Below are positions 18,020-27,062 of a stretch of DNA of 64,000 nt, one piece after another. The notes beneath the pieces were generated by a model. It made no database searches and was not told where the DNA came from. It worked only from the letters and a program-made list of their open reading frames with translations. Source of the stretch: Archangium lansingense (GTDB lineage: Bacteria; Myxococcota; Myxococcia; Myxococcales; Myxococcaceae); contig NZ_JAPNKA010000001.1 in assembly GCF_026626635.1 (NCBI RefSeq), forward strand, positions 6,634,001 through 6,698,000, given 5' to 3'. Every line of letters begins with the position of its first letter. Position 1 is the first letter of the stretch. Made by a program: the position numbers and the translations under genes.

Positions 18020-18616
18020 GTGCCCCTTCCAACCCCCGTTCCCGCCCCTGGACTGGAACACCTGCTCTCCCTGGTCACCCCCGCGGATACAGCCCGCGGC
18101 ATGTTCTTCAACGGCCTGCTGGATGCGGTGCGCTCGTTCGGGAGCGAGGAGGTCCGGGCCAAGGTCCTCGCGGCCGCCGGTGATCGGAAGTTCGTGGACT
18201 TCCGCAGCTACCCGGTCTCGGATCTCCTCAAGGCCATCTACACCGCCACGGATCTGCTCGGCCCGCGCATGGGCGGCAGAGACGCCATCCTGCACCGGCT
18301 CGGGCGGCGGGCCACCGAGGACTTTCTCCACTCCACCGTCGGCAAGACGATGGTGGCGCTCGCCGGGACGGATCCGCACCGGCTGCTCGCCAACTTCCCC
18401 AACGCCTGCCGGGCCTCGTTGAGCTATGGCGAGCGCTCCGTGGAGAAGCTCGGGGACAAGCACGTGCGCATGATGGCCCGCCGTGACTTCCTGCCCATGC
18501 TCTACATCGAGGGCATCCTCACCGCCGTGGTGGAGCAGGCCCCCGTCCAGAACCTCGTGGTGCGGGGCCTCCGGATATCCCCGCTCGACGTGGACTACGA
18601 CATCAGCTGGTCCTGA
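18020..18616 (+). CDS. DUF2378 (TIGR02265) family protein
   Basis: The 198-aa product belongs to a paralogous family known from Myxococcales. It shows family hallmarks: DTARGMFFNGLLDAVRSFG near the N-terminus, a middle FVDFRSYPVSDLLKAIYTATDLLGP, and a C-terminal half with RRDFLPMLYIEGILTAVVEQA (landmarks only). Function is unknown. I place the start at GTG 18020 because AGGAG lies 9 nt upstream (18006-18010); an in-frame ATG at 17978 lacks this. Its 3' end overlaps the 3' end of the opposing histidine-kinase gene by 22 bp. Confidence 0.85.
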   Translation: MPLPTPVPAPGLEHLLSLVTPADTARGMFFNGLLDAVRSFGSEEVRAKVLAAAGDRKFVDFRSYPVSDLLKAIYTATDLLGPRMGGRDAILHRLGRRATEDFLHSTVGKTMVALAGTDPHRLLANFPNACRASLSYGERSVEKLGDKHVRMMARRDFLPMLYIEGILTAVVEQAPVQNLVVRGLRISPLDVDYDISWS

Positions 18617-21600
18617 TTCGCCAGGCGCCGAGGCAGGCGCACGGTGAAGGTGGTGCCGTCCTCCTCGGAGGAGCTCACGTCGATGGTGCCGCCGTGTCCG
18701 AGGACGATCTGCCGGGTGATGAAGAGCCCCAGCCCGAGGCTCCCCTGGCGCGCCCCGGCCTCCGGACCCCGCTGATAGGGCTCGAAGAGTCCCGGGAGCA
18801 CCTCAGGGGAAATGGGGTGGCCTTCGTTGTGCACCTCCAACAGGACGTCCTCACCCTCACTTCGAGTGGATACCCGCACGGGCGTGCTCCTGGGGCTGTG
18901 CTGGAGCGCGTTGCCTACCAGGTTGGTGACGACCTGGGCCAGGCGATCCCCGTCCCATTCACCCCAGCCGTCCCCGCTGGCCTGGAAGGAGATGCGCCGC
19001 TCGGGCCAGGCCAGCCGCACCTCCGCTACCACTCTCCGCACATGCTCGTGGAGGTTGAGGGGCTCTCGGTGCACGGGGATGCCCCGCATGCGTGCCTGGT
19101 TGAAGTCGAGCAGGTCGCGGATCATCCGGCTGGCCCGGTCCGCCGAGCTGTGGATGCGGTGGGCCGCCTTCGTGGTGCGCTCGTCCACGTCCTCGCGCTT
19201 GAGCAGCGTGGTGGCGGACAGGGCGATGGCGTTGAGGGGCGTGCGCAGATCGTGACTGACGATGGCCACCAGATCCTCGCGCTCCTGGATGGCCGCCTGG
19301 GCCTCCTGGTAGAGCCGCGCGTTGTCGAGCGCCATGGCCGCGCGATCGGCCACGCCTCGGGCCACCTCCAGGTCCGTGGTGGTGCACGTGGGGCGGAACC
19401 GGTTCCAGGCGAAGGAGATGATGCCGAGCTTCCGGTCCCGGGCCACGAGCGGCACGAGGATGACCGACCTCATGCCAAGCGCCTCCAGCAGGGCCCGGTG
19501 TTCCGCGCTGCGGGCGACGGAGTCCAGCCACTCGGGGGTGACGTCCGGCTCGGCCAGGGGCACGCCGTTGTCCAGGAGCTGGAGCATGACGCCTCCATTT
19601 CCCACGTGGGGCGGGTACATCATCGAGTGGTGCAGGTGGGCCTGCCGCTCCGCGTCCCGAGCCGTCAGCTCCAACCGGTGTAGCTGCCCGTCTTCGCCCA
19701 GAAGATCCACCATGCAGTAATCCGCCAGGTGGGACACCACGAGCGAGGCGAGGCTCTTCAAGGTGGTGTGGACATCGAGGGATTGGGACAGCAGCGTGCC
19801 CACCTCGACGAACAGGGCCTGGGCCTCCTCGGCGCGCTTACGCGTGGTGATGTCTCGCACGATGCAGGTGAAGAAGCGCCCCTGGGGCAGGAGTGTCTCG
19901 CTGACGGAGAGCTCTAGGGGGAAGACGCTCCCGTCCTTGCGCCGGCCTTGCACTTCGCGCCCGATGCCGACGAGCTTGCGCACTCCCGTGCCGAGGTTCC
20001 TGCGCTGCTGGGGCTCGGGCACCAGGTGGCGCATGTCCCGGCCGATCAGCTCCTCGGGCACATAGCCGAAGATGCGCATCGTGGCCGGGTTGACGCTCTG
20101 GATGGCACCTTGCTCGTCGATGGTGATGATGCCGTCCACCGCCGTCTCCAGGATGGCCTCGAGTCGCCGGGTTGTCGCGCGGAGCGCCTCCTCGGCCTGC
20201 CGCCGTGGCGAGATGTCCCGGGCGATCTTCGCGAACCCCCGCAGGCCCCCCCGCTCGTCACGCAGGGCACTGATGAGGACGTCTGCCCAGAACCGGGTGC
20301 CATCCTTGCGCACCAGCATGGCCTCCGTCCGGTACAGCCCCTCGGAGGCGGCGATGCGCAGCGACTCCTCGGGCACTCCGGCCAGGACGTCCCCGGGCAG
20401 GTAGAAGAGGGCCATGGAGTGGCCGAGCACCTCCTCCTCCTTCCAGCCCTTGATGCGCTCGGCCCCTGGATTCCAGCTGGCCACCCGGCCCTCGGGATCC
20501 AGCATGAAGATGGCGTAGTCCTCCACGCCCTCCACCAGGAGGCGGAAGCGCTCCTCGGTCGCGCTCTCGGCGCGCTTGCGCTCGGTGATGTCCAGCACCG
20601 CGCTGGCCACGAGGAAGACCTCACCGGCGCGGTTGCGCACCGGGGCGTGGTTGATGAGCCAATGGTGGATCTCTCCGCCCGTTGCAGGGGTAGTGCCCGT
20701 CACCTCCTGCCCGAGGACCGGCTGCCCCGTCTCCAACACCTTGCGGCGCATGGGCTCGAGTTGGGTGGCCAGCCCGGGAATGACCTCGTTGACGCCCTGA
20801 CCCAGGATGTTCTCGATGGGGGCACCGATGATGTCCGCCAGCATCTGGTTGACGCGCACGTAGTGCAGCTCCCTGTCCATGAAGGACAGCCCCACGGGGG
20901 CAGTGGTGAGCAGGGTGTCGAGCAGCGCCAGTGCCTCCTCCGTCTTCTGGCGCTCGCGCACCAGCTCCGTCACCTCCACCGCGTGCACGAAGACGCCCTC
21001 CACCTTCCCATCCGCTCCTCGGTTGGGGGCGTAGACGAAGTTGAAGAAGCACTCCACCGGCAGGCCGCCATCGCGGTACACCCAGACCCGCACCTCATGG
21101 CCTACAGCGGGCTCGCCCGTGCGGTAGACGTTGTCGAGCAGCACGCGGAAGCCCTGATCCTCCAGCTCCGGCAAGGCCTCGCGGAGGGGCTTGTCCAATA
21201 TCTCCCGCGCCCCGATGGCCTGGTGGAGGCGGGGGTTGGCCATGGTGAGGATGTGCTCGGGCCCTTGCAGCACGAAGATGAGGGCGGGCGCTTCCTGGAA
21301 GAGGGCGGCCAGGCGTTCGCGTTGGGCCTCCGACTCGCTCAGCTGCCGGGCACGCGCGGCCTCGGCCTCCTGGTGGGCGGTGAGCACGTCCTGGCGCCGT
21401 GCCTCGTCGTGCCGCAGGGTGTACGCGTCCGCGGCTTCGGTGATGCCGGTGACAATAGAGGAGACCAGGATGCGGACCTCCGCATGGGAGACGGGCACGC
21501 CTGCCTCCGCTGCCTGGTCGAGGATGCAGTCGTGCAGGACTCCATACTCACGCACCACCGCGGGGAGAGCGAAGCCGTGGTCCAGGCGCTGGCTCCTGTG

Positions 21601-21849
21601 CGCCCGGGTCTCGGCGCTCCGGTCCGGCACCGAGGCCGTTCCCCCGTCCCGAGCCCGGTGCAGCACTTCGGTCAATTCCTGGAGGTAGTCCTCGAGGTAA
21701 GCCTCCAGCGCGGACCGCGTCCGGCGCTCCGGTGCCAGGCCCGCGTGCAACCGCTCCATCCACTGCTGGGTGATGGTGTTTCGACGGGAAGCCAGCAGGT
21801 CCGCCAGGGAGGCAGGCGGGCTCGTGGGTAGATGCGTCTCGAGGTTCAC
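18595..21849 (-). CDS. Soluble multi-PAS/GAF hybrid-sensor histidine kinase with RsbRD-like N-terminus
   Basis: The 1084-aa product has no membrane helix, so the sensor is cytoplasmic. Domains in order: RsbRD-like N-terminal helical domain (about 15-150, ITQQWMERLHAGL ... ALEAYLEDYLQELTEVLHR), four PAS domains (about 196-315, 325-445, 450-570, 577-695), GAF (about 710-850), HisKA with phospho-acceptor His in VSHDLRTPLNA (about 866), and HATPase (N box NLVGNALQHSP, G box SLGLGLFI). No receiver domain is present and no response regulator is adjacent. Start GTG 21849 is chosen because GGGAGG lies 9 nt upstream; the frame is open to 21990. Confidence 0.88.
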   Translation of the reverse strand: MNLETHLPTSPPASLADLLASRRNTITQQWMERLHAGLAPERRTRSALEAYLEDYLQELTEVLHRARDGGTASVPDRSAETRAHRSQRLDHGFALPAVVREYGVLHDCILDQAAEAGVPVSHAEVRILVSSIVTGITEAADAYTLRHDEARRQDVLTAHQEAEAARARQLSESEAQRERLAALFQEAPALIFVLQGPEHILTMANPRLHQAIGAREILDKPLREALPELEDQGFRVLLDNVYRTGEPAVGHEVRVWVYRDGGLPVECFFNFVYAPNRGADGKVEGVFVHAVEVTELVRERQKTEEALALLDTLLTTAPVGLSFMDRELHYVRVNQMLADIIGAPIENILGQGVNEVIPGLATQLEPMRRKVLETGQPVLGQEVTGTTPATGGEIHHWLINHAPVRNRAGEVFLVASAVLDITERKRAESATEERFRLLVEGVEDYAIFMLDPEGRVASWNPGAERIKGWKEEEVLGHSMALFYLPGDVLAGVPEESLRIAASEGLYRTEAMLVRKDGTRFWADVLISALRDERGGLRGFAKIARDISPRRQAEEALRATTRRLEAILETAVDGIITIDEQGAIQSVNPATMRIFGYVPEELIGRDMRHLVPEPQQRRNLGTGVRKLVGIGREVQGRRKDGSVFPLELSVSETLLPQGRFFTCIVRDITTRKRAEEAQALFVEVGTLLSQSLDVHTTLKSLASLVVSHLADYCMVDLLGEDGQLHRLELTARDAERQAHLHHSMMYPPHVGNGGVMLQLLDNGVPLAEPDVTPEWLDSVARSAEHRALLEALGMRSVILVPLVARDRKLGIISFAWNRFRPTCTTTDLEVARGVADRAAMALDNARLYQEAQAAIQEREDLVAIVSHDLRTPLNAIALSATTLLKREDVDERTTKAAHRIHSSADRASRMIRDLLDFNQARMRGIPVHREPLNLHEHVRRVVAEVRLAWPERRISFQASGDGWGEWDGDRLAQVVTNLVGNALQHSPRSTPVRVSTRSEGEDVLLEVHNEGHPISPEVLPGLFEPYQRGPEAGARQGSLGLGLFITRQIVLGHGGTIDVSSSEEDGTTFTVRLPRRLANQDQLMS

Positions 21850-22039
21850 TCCGAATTTCCTCCCCCAGGGTGGAGCCAAAAGCTCCGTTCCAGTGAGACA
21901 CCAACAGCAGGGGAAAGTAGTCCCCACCTTGCGGAGAAGCGCCTGGAGGTCTACGTAAGACCCTGGGGCGAGTGCCAGCCGCCCGGGCAACGCCTAGGGG
22001 TCGACGGGTTGCCTGGTGGCCGCACGCGGCACTGAGCCA

Positions 22040-23434
22040 CTACGCGCGGGGGCGCTGGAGCGGTATCCGGACCCGGAAGGTCGAGCCGACTCCCACCTGG
22101 CTGACCACCTCGATGTCTCCGCCATGAGCCCGCACGATGCGACGGGAGACGGAGAGCCCCAGCCCGATGCCGGGGATCTCCGCGCTCGAGCCCTTGCTCC
22201 GTCTGAAGGGCTCGAAGATGTGCTCGTACTCGTCGGGAGCAATGCCCACGCCCTCGTCGGAGACGGAGAGCGTCACCTCTTCCTTGGACTGTGCGAGCAG
22301 CACCCGCACGAAGCCTCCCCGAGGCGAGTACTTGAGGGCATTGCTCAGCAGGTTGGTGAGCACCTGGGTGAGCCGCGTTGGATCCCCCCGCACCGAAACG
22401 GGCAGGTTGGGCACGGAGAGCTCGAGCTGGTGTTGCTGGCTCGAAGGCCGGTGGAGCTCGACCACATCCGCCACGAGCTCGCGCAGATCGCAGTCCTCCA
22501 GGCGGAGCTCGAGGTTGCCCGCCTCGATACGGGTCTGCTCCAAGAGGTCTCCCACCATGCGATCCAGCCGATCGAGCTGCGCGGAGATTCGAACGAGCGA
22601 CTCCCGGACCTTCTCGGGCGGAGGCGGCTCCGGTGCTCGGAGGATGACCTGGGCCGACAGCTTGAGGGCATTGAGCGGGGTGCGCAGATCGTGGGCCACT
22701 CCTGCCAGGAACTGGACATGCCGCGCGTCCTGGCTGACCAGGGTGTCCGCCATGTCGTTGAACTCGGCGGCCAGCTCGCGGAGCTCGGGGGCTCCGACCT
22801 GCTTCACCCTCGACTCCCGCTGTCCGGACTTGAAGGCCGCCAGGGCCCGGCGGATCGACAGGAGCGGCAGATAGATGCGCGTGCGGGTGGCGGCGAGCAC
22901 CAGCGCGGCACCCATCACGATCCACACCGCGAGGACCAATCCGATGAGCCTCGCCACCTCGCTCCCTCGTTTCGCCTCATCGCGGACAGCGCGAGCTCGC
23001 TCGATGTTCGCGGTGGACACGGCCTCGGTCGCCTCGACGGCTTCCCTCAACCTGGAGAGCTTCTCCTGGGCTGGAGCGCGAAGGTACGCGTCGACCCGGT
23101 TGCGAGCGGATGCGATCAGCTCCCGCTGCTGGGCGGTCTCCGAGTACTGCTCGATCTGCTGCAACTGCTCCAACACCCGGCGGCGCGCCTCGTCCACGCT
23201 GATGGGCGGCCCCACACCTGGAGGGGCATCGATGCTCGCGAACTCCTGGACAATCTGGAGGATGAAGAGGGTGAGCGCCAACCGTTCGGCGGAGTGCACT
23301 CTCTCGATGGATTCGCTCAGGCTCGTGGTCCGAGACTGGAACTGGGTGCTCATCCAGAACAAGCCAGCCGCGGAACCAAGACTCAGGAGCACCAGCAGAA
23401 CCGCACCGATGAGGAAGAGGATCCTCAGCCGCAT
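22040..23434 (-). CDS. Membrane sensor histidine kinase
   Basis: The 464-aa product has two membrane helices (ILFLIGAVLLVLLSLGSAAGLF, near residues 4-25, and LIGLVLAVWIVMGAALVLAA, near 175-195) flanking an all-helical periplasmic sensor of about 150 aa like four-helix-bundle sensors. HAMP follows (about 195-245), then HisKA with FLAGVAHDLRTPLNALKLS and HATPase (NLLSNALKYSPRGG, DEGVGIAPDEY, GIGLGLSVSRRIV). It is an orphan kinase in the same direction as the multi-PAS kinase, 190 nt upstream of it. Confidence 0.9.
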   Translation of the reverse strand: MRLRILFLIGAVLLVLLSLGSAAGLFWMSTQFQSRTTSLSESIERVHSAERLALTLFILQIVQEFASIDAPPGVGPPISVDEARRRVLEQLQQIEQYSETAQQRELIASARNRVDAYLRAPAQEKLSRLREAVEATEAVSTANIERARAVRDEAKRGSEVARLIGLVLAVWIVMGAALVLAATRTRIYLPLLSIRRALAAFKSGQRESRVKQVGAPELRELAAEFNDMADTLVSQDARHVQFLAGVAHDLRTPLNALKLSAQVILRAPEPPPPEKVRESLVRISAQLDRLDRMVGDLLEQTRIEAGNLELRLEDCDLRELVADVVELHRPSSQQHQLELSVPNLPVSVRGDPTRLTQVLTNLLSNALKYSPRGGFVRVLLAQSKEEVTLSVSDEGVGIAPDEYEHIFEPFRRSKGSSAEIPGIGLGLSVSRRIVRAHGGDIEVVSQVGVGSTFRVRIPLQRPRA

Positions 23435-23541
23435 GACGACGCCCTCCAGGTGAGATCCGCCACCATACTCAGACGGGTTGGCGTGGGCTCATCCTGGGGC
23501 GCCGAGTGACGACTTCTGGAGGGTGGGCTCCGCGGCGGGGG

Positions 23542-24105
23542 TCAGCGGTGCCGGTTGTCGCGAACGTCCTTCCGGTCCTCGCGCTGCTCCTGCCGGTCCT
23601 GCCGCACCTCCTGCTTGCCGAGCCGCACCAGCTCCACGATGAGCTCGCGCTTGCGATTGAGCTGCGCCGGAGAACGGGCCCCCATGAGCGAGTTCAGCTC
23701 CCGCGCGATCGTCTTCCGCGCCGCCAGCGAGGCAGCCTCCACGCGTGCGTCCCGGACATCATCCCGGTTCTCCGCGCGGCTCTCGCCCCACTCCTTCCGC
23801 GCCTCGGCCTTGGCCTGGGAAGTCTCGGCGCGGCTCTCGGCTAGCTCGGCGCGCAGCAGCTCGCGCAGCCGGTTGTCCACCGCGGCCAACTCGGCGGCGT
23901 TGTTCCTGCGCCCTCGCGCCGCATCGAAGCGCTCCAGCACACGCTCCAGCTCGGCCACGTCCATCCGGTCATCCGAGCGTTGGGCGGCGTTCTGACGCAC
24001 CTCGTGGCGATCCTGTGCTCGCTCCATGCGGGATTGAGCGTGCGCGGAACCGGCGAGCAGCAGCGAGGCGACAAGGGCGGAAGAGAACGGCTTCAACGTC
24101 TTCAT
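23542..24105 (-). CDS. Secreted, highly charged helical protein
   Basis: The 187-aa product has a signal peptide (MKTLKPFSSALVASLLLAGSAHAQ) and a mature part that is almost entirely charged residues plus Ala and Gln, predicted as long helices (ERVLERFDAARGRRNNAAEL ... RQDRQEQREDRKDVRDNR). No family is recognised. It is divergent from the OmpR-type regulator at 24280, with a tandem site between, which resembles two-component systems that control a small periplasmic helical protein next door. That functional link is inference. Confidence 0.65.
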   Translation of the reverse strand: MKTLKPFSSALVASLLLAGSAHAQSRMERAQDRHEVRQNAAQRSDDRMDVAELERVLERFDAARGRRNNAAELAAVDNRLRELLRAELAESRAETSQAKAEARKEWGESRAENRDDVRDARVEAASLAARKTIARELNSLMGARSPAQLNRKRELIVELVRLGKQEVRQDRQEQREDRKDVRDNRHR

Positions 24106-24237
24106 GGTGGAGACTCCCGGTGTGGGTTGTTGCCAACACCCATCTGGACGGGGGGAGCGGGTTTTTATTTCAACGCCAACCTTTAAAAGTGGGCCGGACA
24201 CTGGGCTGCCCGCCGAGCCCCGCCCCCAAAGCGGCGT

Positions 24238-24255
24238 CTTAAGATTCTCTTACGA
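24238..24255. promoter_or_regulatory. Candidate response-regulator binding site (PmrA-box-like direct repeat)
   Basis: CTTAAG (24238-24243) and CTTACG (24249-24254) are direct repeats 11 bp apart, the CTTAAG-N5-CTTAAG layout bound by PmrA/QseB-type OmpR-family regulators. They lie in the 174-nt region between the secreted-protein gene and the response-regulator gene, 25 nt before the regulator's ATG. This suggests autoregulation. Confidence 0.55.
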
Positions 24256-24279
24256 CACTCCTGGTAGGAGACTGGCGCC

Positions 24280-24951
24280 ATGGGCGAACGCATCCTGCTC
24301 ATCGAGGACGATCCGCAGCTCGGCGCACAGATCGCCGATTTCCTGGGCCGTGCGGGCTTCGAGCCCACCTGGTGGACCGAGGGGCGCCCACTGCAGCCGG
24401 GTGAGGCCACCGCCTACGGGCTCATCATTTTGGATCTGATGCTGCCCGGTACCTACGGCATGGACATCCTCCGGCAGCTCCGCGAGGGCTCGGACGTGCC
24501 GGTGCTCGTCCTCAGTGCTCGTAACGACACCGCGGACAAGGTGCGGGCGCTCAAGCTGGGCGCCGACGACTACATGACCAAGCCCTTCTGGCCCGAGGAA
24601 TTGGTGGAGCGTGTCCGCGCCCGGTTGCGCCGGCCGGTGATGCATCGGCAGAGCTTCCTGGAGATCGGCGCGCTGCAGGTGGACCTCCAGTCGCGCGAGG
24701 TCCGCGTCGATGGCAAACCGGTGGAACTGACGCGCGTGGAGTTCGATCTGCTGGCTGCGCTCGCGAAGAGGCCCGGCGCCGCGGTGACGCGCCAGTGGCT
24801 GGTGGAGAACGTGCTGGATCCAGAGCGAGAGGGCTCCGAGCGGACACTGGACGTGCACGTGTCCCGGTTGCGGCGGAAGCTGGGCCCGGGCAAACACGTC
24901 GAGACGGTGTGGGGCATCGGCTACCGGTTGGGCGAAGGAGGGGAGACGTGA
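24280..24951 (+). CDS. OmpR-family response regulator
   Basis: The 223-aa product has a receiver domain (acidic pair ED in LLIEDDPQ, phospho-acceptor Asp in LIILDLMLPG near residue 52, Lys in DDYMTKPFWPEE near residue 104) and a winged-helix DNA-binding domain (VELTRVEFDLLAALAKRPGA ... TLDVHVSRLRRKLG ... VWGIGYRL). Its stop overlaps the start of the histidine-kinase gene (GTGA), so the two form a coupled pair. It probably binds the tandem repeat at 24238-24255. Confidence 0.95.
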   Translation: MGERILLIEDDPQLGAQIADFLGRAGFEPTWWTEGRPLQPGEATAYGLIILDLMLPGTYGMDILRQLREGSDVPVLVLSARNDTADKVRALKLGADDYMTKPFWPEELVERVRARLRRPVMHRQSFLEIGALQVDLQSREVRVDGKPVELTRVEFDLLAALAKRPGAAVTRQWLVENVLDPEREGSERTLDVHVSRLRRKLGPGKHVETVWGIGYRLGEGGET

Positions 24952-26558
24952 AGCTGCGCATGCGGTTGGCGCTCACGACGGTGGTGGTGGCCATCCCCGT
25001 TGCGCTCTGCATGGCGTGGATCCACCTGGCCGTCGAGGCGCGCGCGCTCGAGACCGCGCTCTCCGAGTACGCCCTCGCGCACATGCTCTCGGGAGGACGC
25101 GAGCGTTGCGAGGCCTCTCCGGAGTCCTGGAGCAGCGAGCCCCGGGGACCACCGCTCGGAGAGCCCCCTCCGCGCCGGGGTGGGCCACCGCCCTCCGGAG
25201 ACTGGCGGGAGCAGGGCCTGAGACCTCCTCCAGAATGGCGGGACGGAGCCCCTCCGCCTCCACGCGCCGAGCTCCGGGACAGGCCTCCTCCAGCTGGAGG
25301 CCCAGGCGGGCCGGGCGGTCCAGGAGGACCACGTCCACCGCGGGGCACGCGGCTGTATGCCTACGACGCCCAGCTCTCGGCTCGGAACTCCGCTGCGCCT
25401 CGTTTGGACGCAGCGCTCGTGGATGCCATGCAGCAGGGGCAGGAGGTGGCCAGCCTGTCCTCTGGATTTGGAACGGAGGAGCCACGACAGGTCCTGGTCC
25501 GGATGCCCTGGGGCGCGGGGCCATGTGCTTTCGTGCTCGTTCACTGGCCGGAGCGGCCCGGCCCGAAGGGGGAGCGGAGCTCGCCGATCCCCTTCGACGT
25601 CTGGCTGTTTCCCTCGGTGATCTCCCTCGCGGGAGTGCTGTTCGCGCTGGGTCCGGTGGTGGGCCGTCTGCGCCAGCTCACCCGTGAGGTGCGGACCTTT
25701 GTTGGCAGCGCCTACCAGGGCTCCATCACCCTGCGAGGCAACGATGAGATCTCCGAGCTGGCGCGAGCCTTTGATGAGGCGGGGCACGAGGTGCGCGCAC
25801 AGATGGAGCTGAAGGAGAAGCGGGAGCAGACCCTGCGCTCCTTTCTGGAGAACACCACGCATGACGTGATGATCCCCCTGACGGTGCTCCAGGGTCACCT
25901 GGCCGAGCTGCAACAGCGCTCGGCCCGGGGAGAGACGGTGGAGGTCTCAGTTGTCGCGGCGGCGAGCCAGGAGGCCCACTACATGGCGGCGCTCATCCAC
26001 AACCTGGGGGCCGCGGCGCGGCTGGAAGCAGGCGAGCCCTCTGTGCAGCGTGCCCCGGTGGACCTCAATGCCCTGGTGCAGCGGTGCATCGGCCGCCATC
26101 GTCCCATCGCACGCGGGCAAGGCGTGCAGCTCGACTACGCCGTCCCGGAGCCGGCGGTGCGGGTCATCGGGGATGACACGCTCATCGAGCAGGCGGTGAG
26201 CAACGTCATCTACAACGCAGTGCGCTACAACTCGCGCGGAGGCCATGTCGCCGTGGTGCTGGAGCGCCTGCCGGGAAACACGTTCCGTCTGCGGGTGTTG
26301 GACGATGGGCCCGGCATCCCCGAGCACGAGCTGCCGCACATCGTCGAGCGGCGCGTCCGGGGTGATGCGGCCCGCACTCGAGGGCCCGGGGGACACGGCC
26401 TGGGCCTGAACATCGCCTGGAGGGTGTCTGTGCTTCACGGCTGGAGCCTGCAGCTGGGGCGCTCGGAATACGGCGGGCTCCAGGTGGACTTCCTGGGGGA
26501 GCTGCCTCCTCCATCCGAGCAGGGCGGAGGAAGCAGTCCGGCGACGGGTCCCGGGTAG
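24948..26558 (+). CDS. Membrane sensor histidine kinase with Pro/Gly-rich sensor
   Basis: The 536-aa partner of the OmpR-type regulator starts at GTG 24948 with GGAGGGGAG upstream and overlaps the regulator stop. Membrane helices lie at about residues 7-25 and 215-235. The roughly 180-aa outer part holds a striking Pro/Gly/Arg-rich stretch (PPPRRGGPPPSGDW, GGPGGPGGPGGPRPPRG). HAMP follows, then an atypical H box (ENTTHDVMIPLTVLQGHL) and HATPase (SNVIYNAVRYNSRGG, DDGPGIPEHE, GGHGLGLNIAW). The disordered Pro-rich outer segment may bind metal or surface polymers; that is speculation. Confidence 0.9.
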   Translation: MKLRMRLALTTVVVAIPVALCMAWIHLAVEARALETALSEYALAHMLSGGRERCEASPESWSSEPRGPPLGEPPPRRGGPPPSGDWREQGLRPPPEWRDGAPPPPRAELRDRPPPAGGPGGPGGPGGPRPPRGTRLYAYDAQLSARNSAAPRLDAALVDAMQQGQEVASLSSGFGTEEPRQVLVRMPWGAGPCAFVLVHWPERPGPKGERSSPIPFDVWLFPSVISLAGVLFALGPVVGRLRQLTREVRTFVGSAYQGSITLRGNDEISELARAFDEAGHEVRAQMELKEKREQTLRSFLENTTHDVMIPLTVLQGHLAELQQRSARGETVEVSVVAAASQEAHYMAALIHNLGAAARLEAGEPSVQRAPVDLNALVQRCIGRHRPIARGQGVQLDYAVPEPAVRVIGDDTLIEQAVSNVIYNAVRYNSRGGHVAVVLERLPGNTFRLRVLDDGPGIPEHELPHIVERRVRGDAARTRGPGGHGLGLNIAWRVSVLHGWSLQLGRSEYGGLQVDFLGELPPPSEQGGGSSPATGPG

Positions 26559-26590
26559 GCTCCCGAGCCCGTCAGCAGCGACGAGCCCGC

Positions 26591-26830
26591 TCAGCCTTGA
26601 GGAGGAGGGGGAGGCGTGCCGCCATCCCAGCCCGGAGGCGGACGCACGCCACCATCCCCAGGAGGAGGACCGCCGGGGCCACCACCGCCACTACCGCCCG
26701 GGATCTGGCACGACGCGTTCGAGAGCGAGGAGCGGATGACGAGGGTCTTCCAGGCCAGCAGCGCACCGTCCGACAGTGCCCAGGAGGGGCAGGAGGATGA
26801 GGGCCGTGCTGCCTGCCCAGCCCTCATCAC
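26591..26830 (-). CDS. Possible small Gly/Pro-rich protein
   Basis: A 79-codon open frame begins 7 nt after the stop of the amphi-Trp gene on the same strand. Its C-terminal half is Gly/Pro-rich (PGGSGGGGPGGPPPGDGG, then PPPGWDGGTPPPPPQG). It has no good ribosome site and no recognisable domain. It could be coupled to the amphi-Trp gene or be a chance frame in GC-rich DNA. Confidence 0.25.
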   Translation of the reverse strand: MMRAGQAARPSSSCPSWALSDGALLAWKTLVIRSSLSNASCQIPGGSGGGGPGGPPPGDGGVRPPPGWDGGTPPPPPQG

Positions 26831-26837
26831 GTCTCTG

Positions 26838-27062
26838 TCACTCTCGCTTCCAGCGCAACTGGAACTCTATTTCGTCCACCTTCCCCTCGCGCTCGTGCTC
26901 GATGTTGAAGAGCGCATCCGCGGGGATTCGCAGGCGCTCGCCCGCGACCTGGATGGTGAAGGCCTTACCGGCCTCGATGGCATCGGCCAGCCGCCTCAGC
27001 TTGGCGGCGAACTCCTTGCGCGGATAGCCCTTCTCGATGTCTCGCTCAGGTCGCTTTGGCAT
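26838..27062 (-). CDS. Amphi-Trp domain-containing protein
   Basis: The 74-aa product matches the small amphi-Trp family: basic start MPKRPERDIEKGYPRKEFA, the helix LRRLADAIEAGKAFTIQVAG, and strands RLRIPADALFNIEHER ... EIEFQLRWKRE, ending with the conserved aromatic strand. Function is unknown in the family. Its start overlaps the 3' end of the WYL regulator gene by 17 bp, so translation is probably coupled. Confidence 0.8.
   Translation of the reverse strand: MPKRPERDIEKGYPRKEFAAKLRRLADAIEAGKAFTIQVAGERLRIPADALFNIEHEREGKVDEIEFQLRWKRE

Noticed and set aside
19948..21831. Long open frame on the plus strand opposite the multi-PAS kinase
   Set aside because: It is a GC-skew shadow: no domain, His/Leu/Gly-rich filler composition, and no ribosome site, while the minus strand has clear domains.
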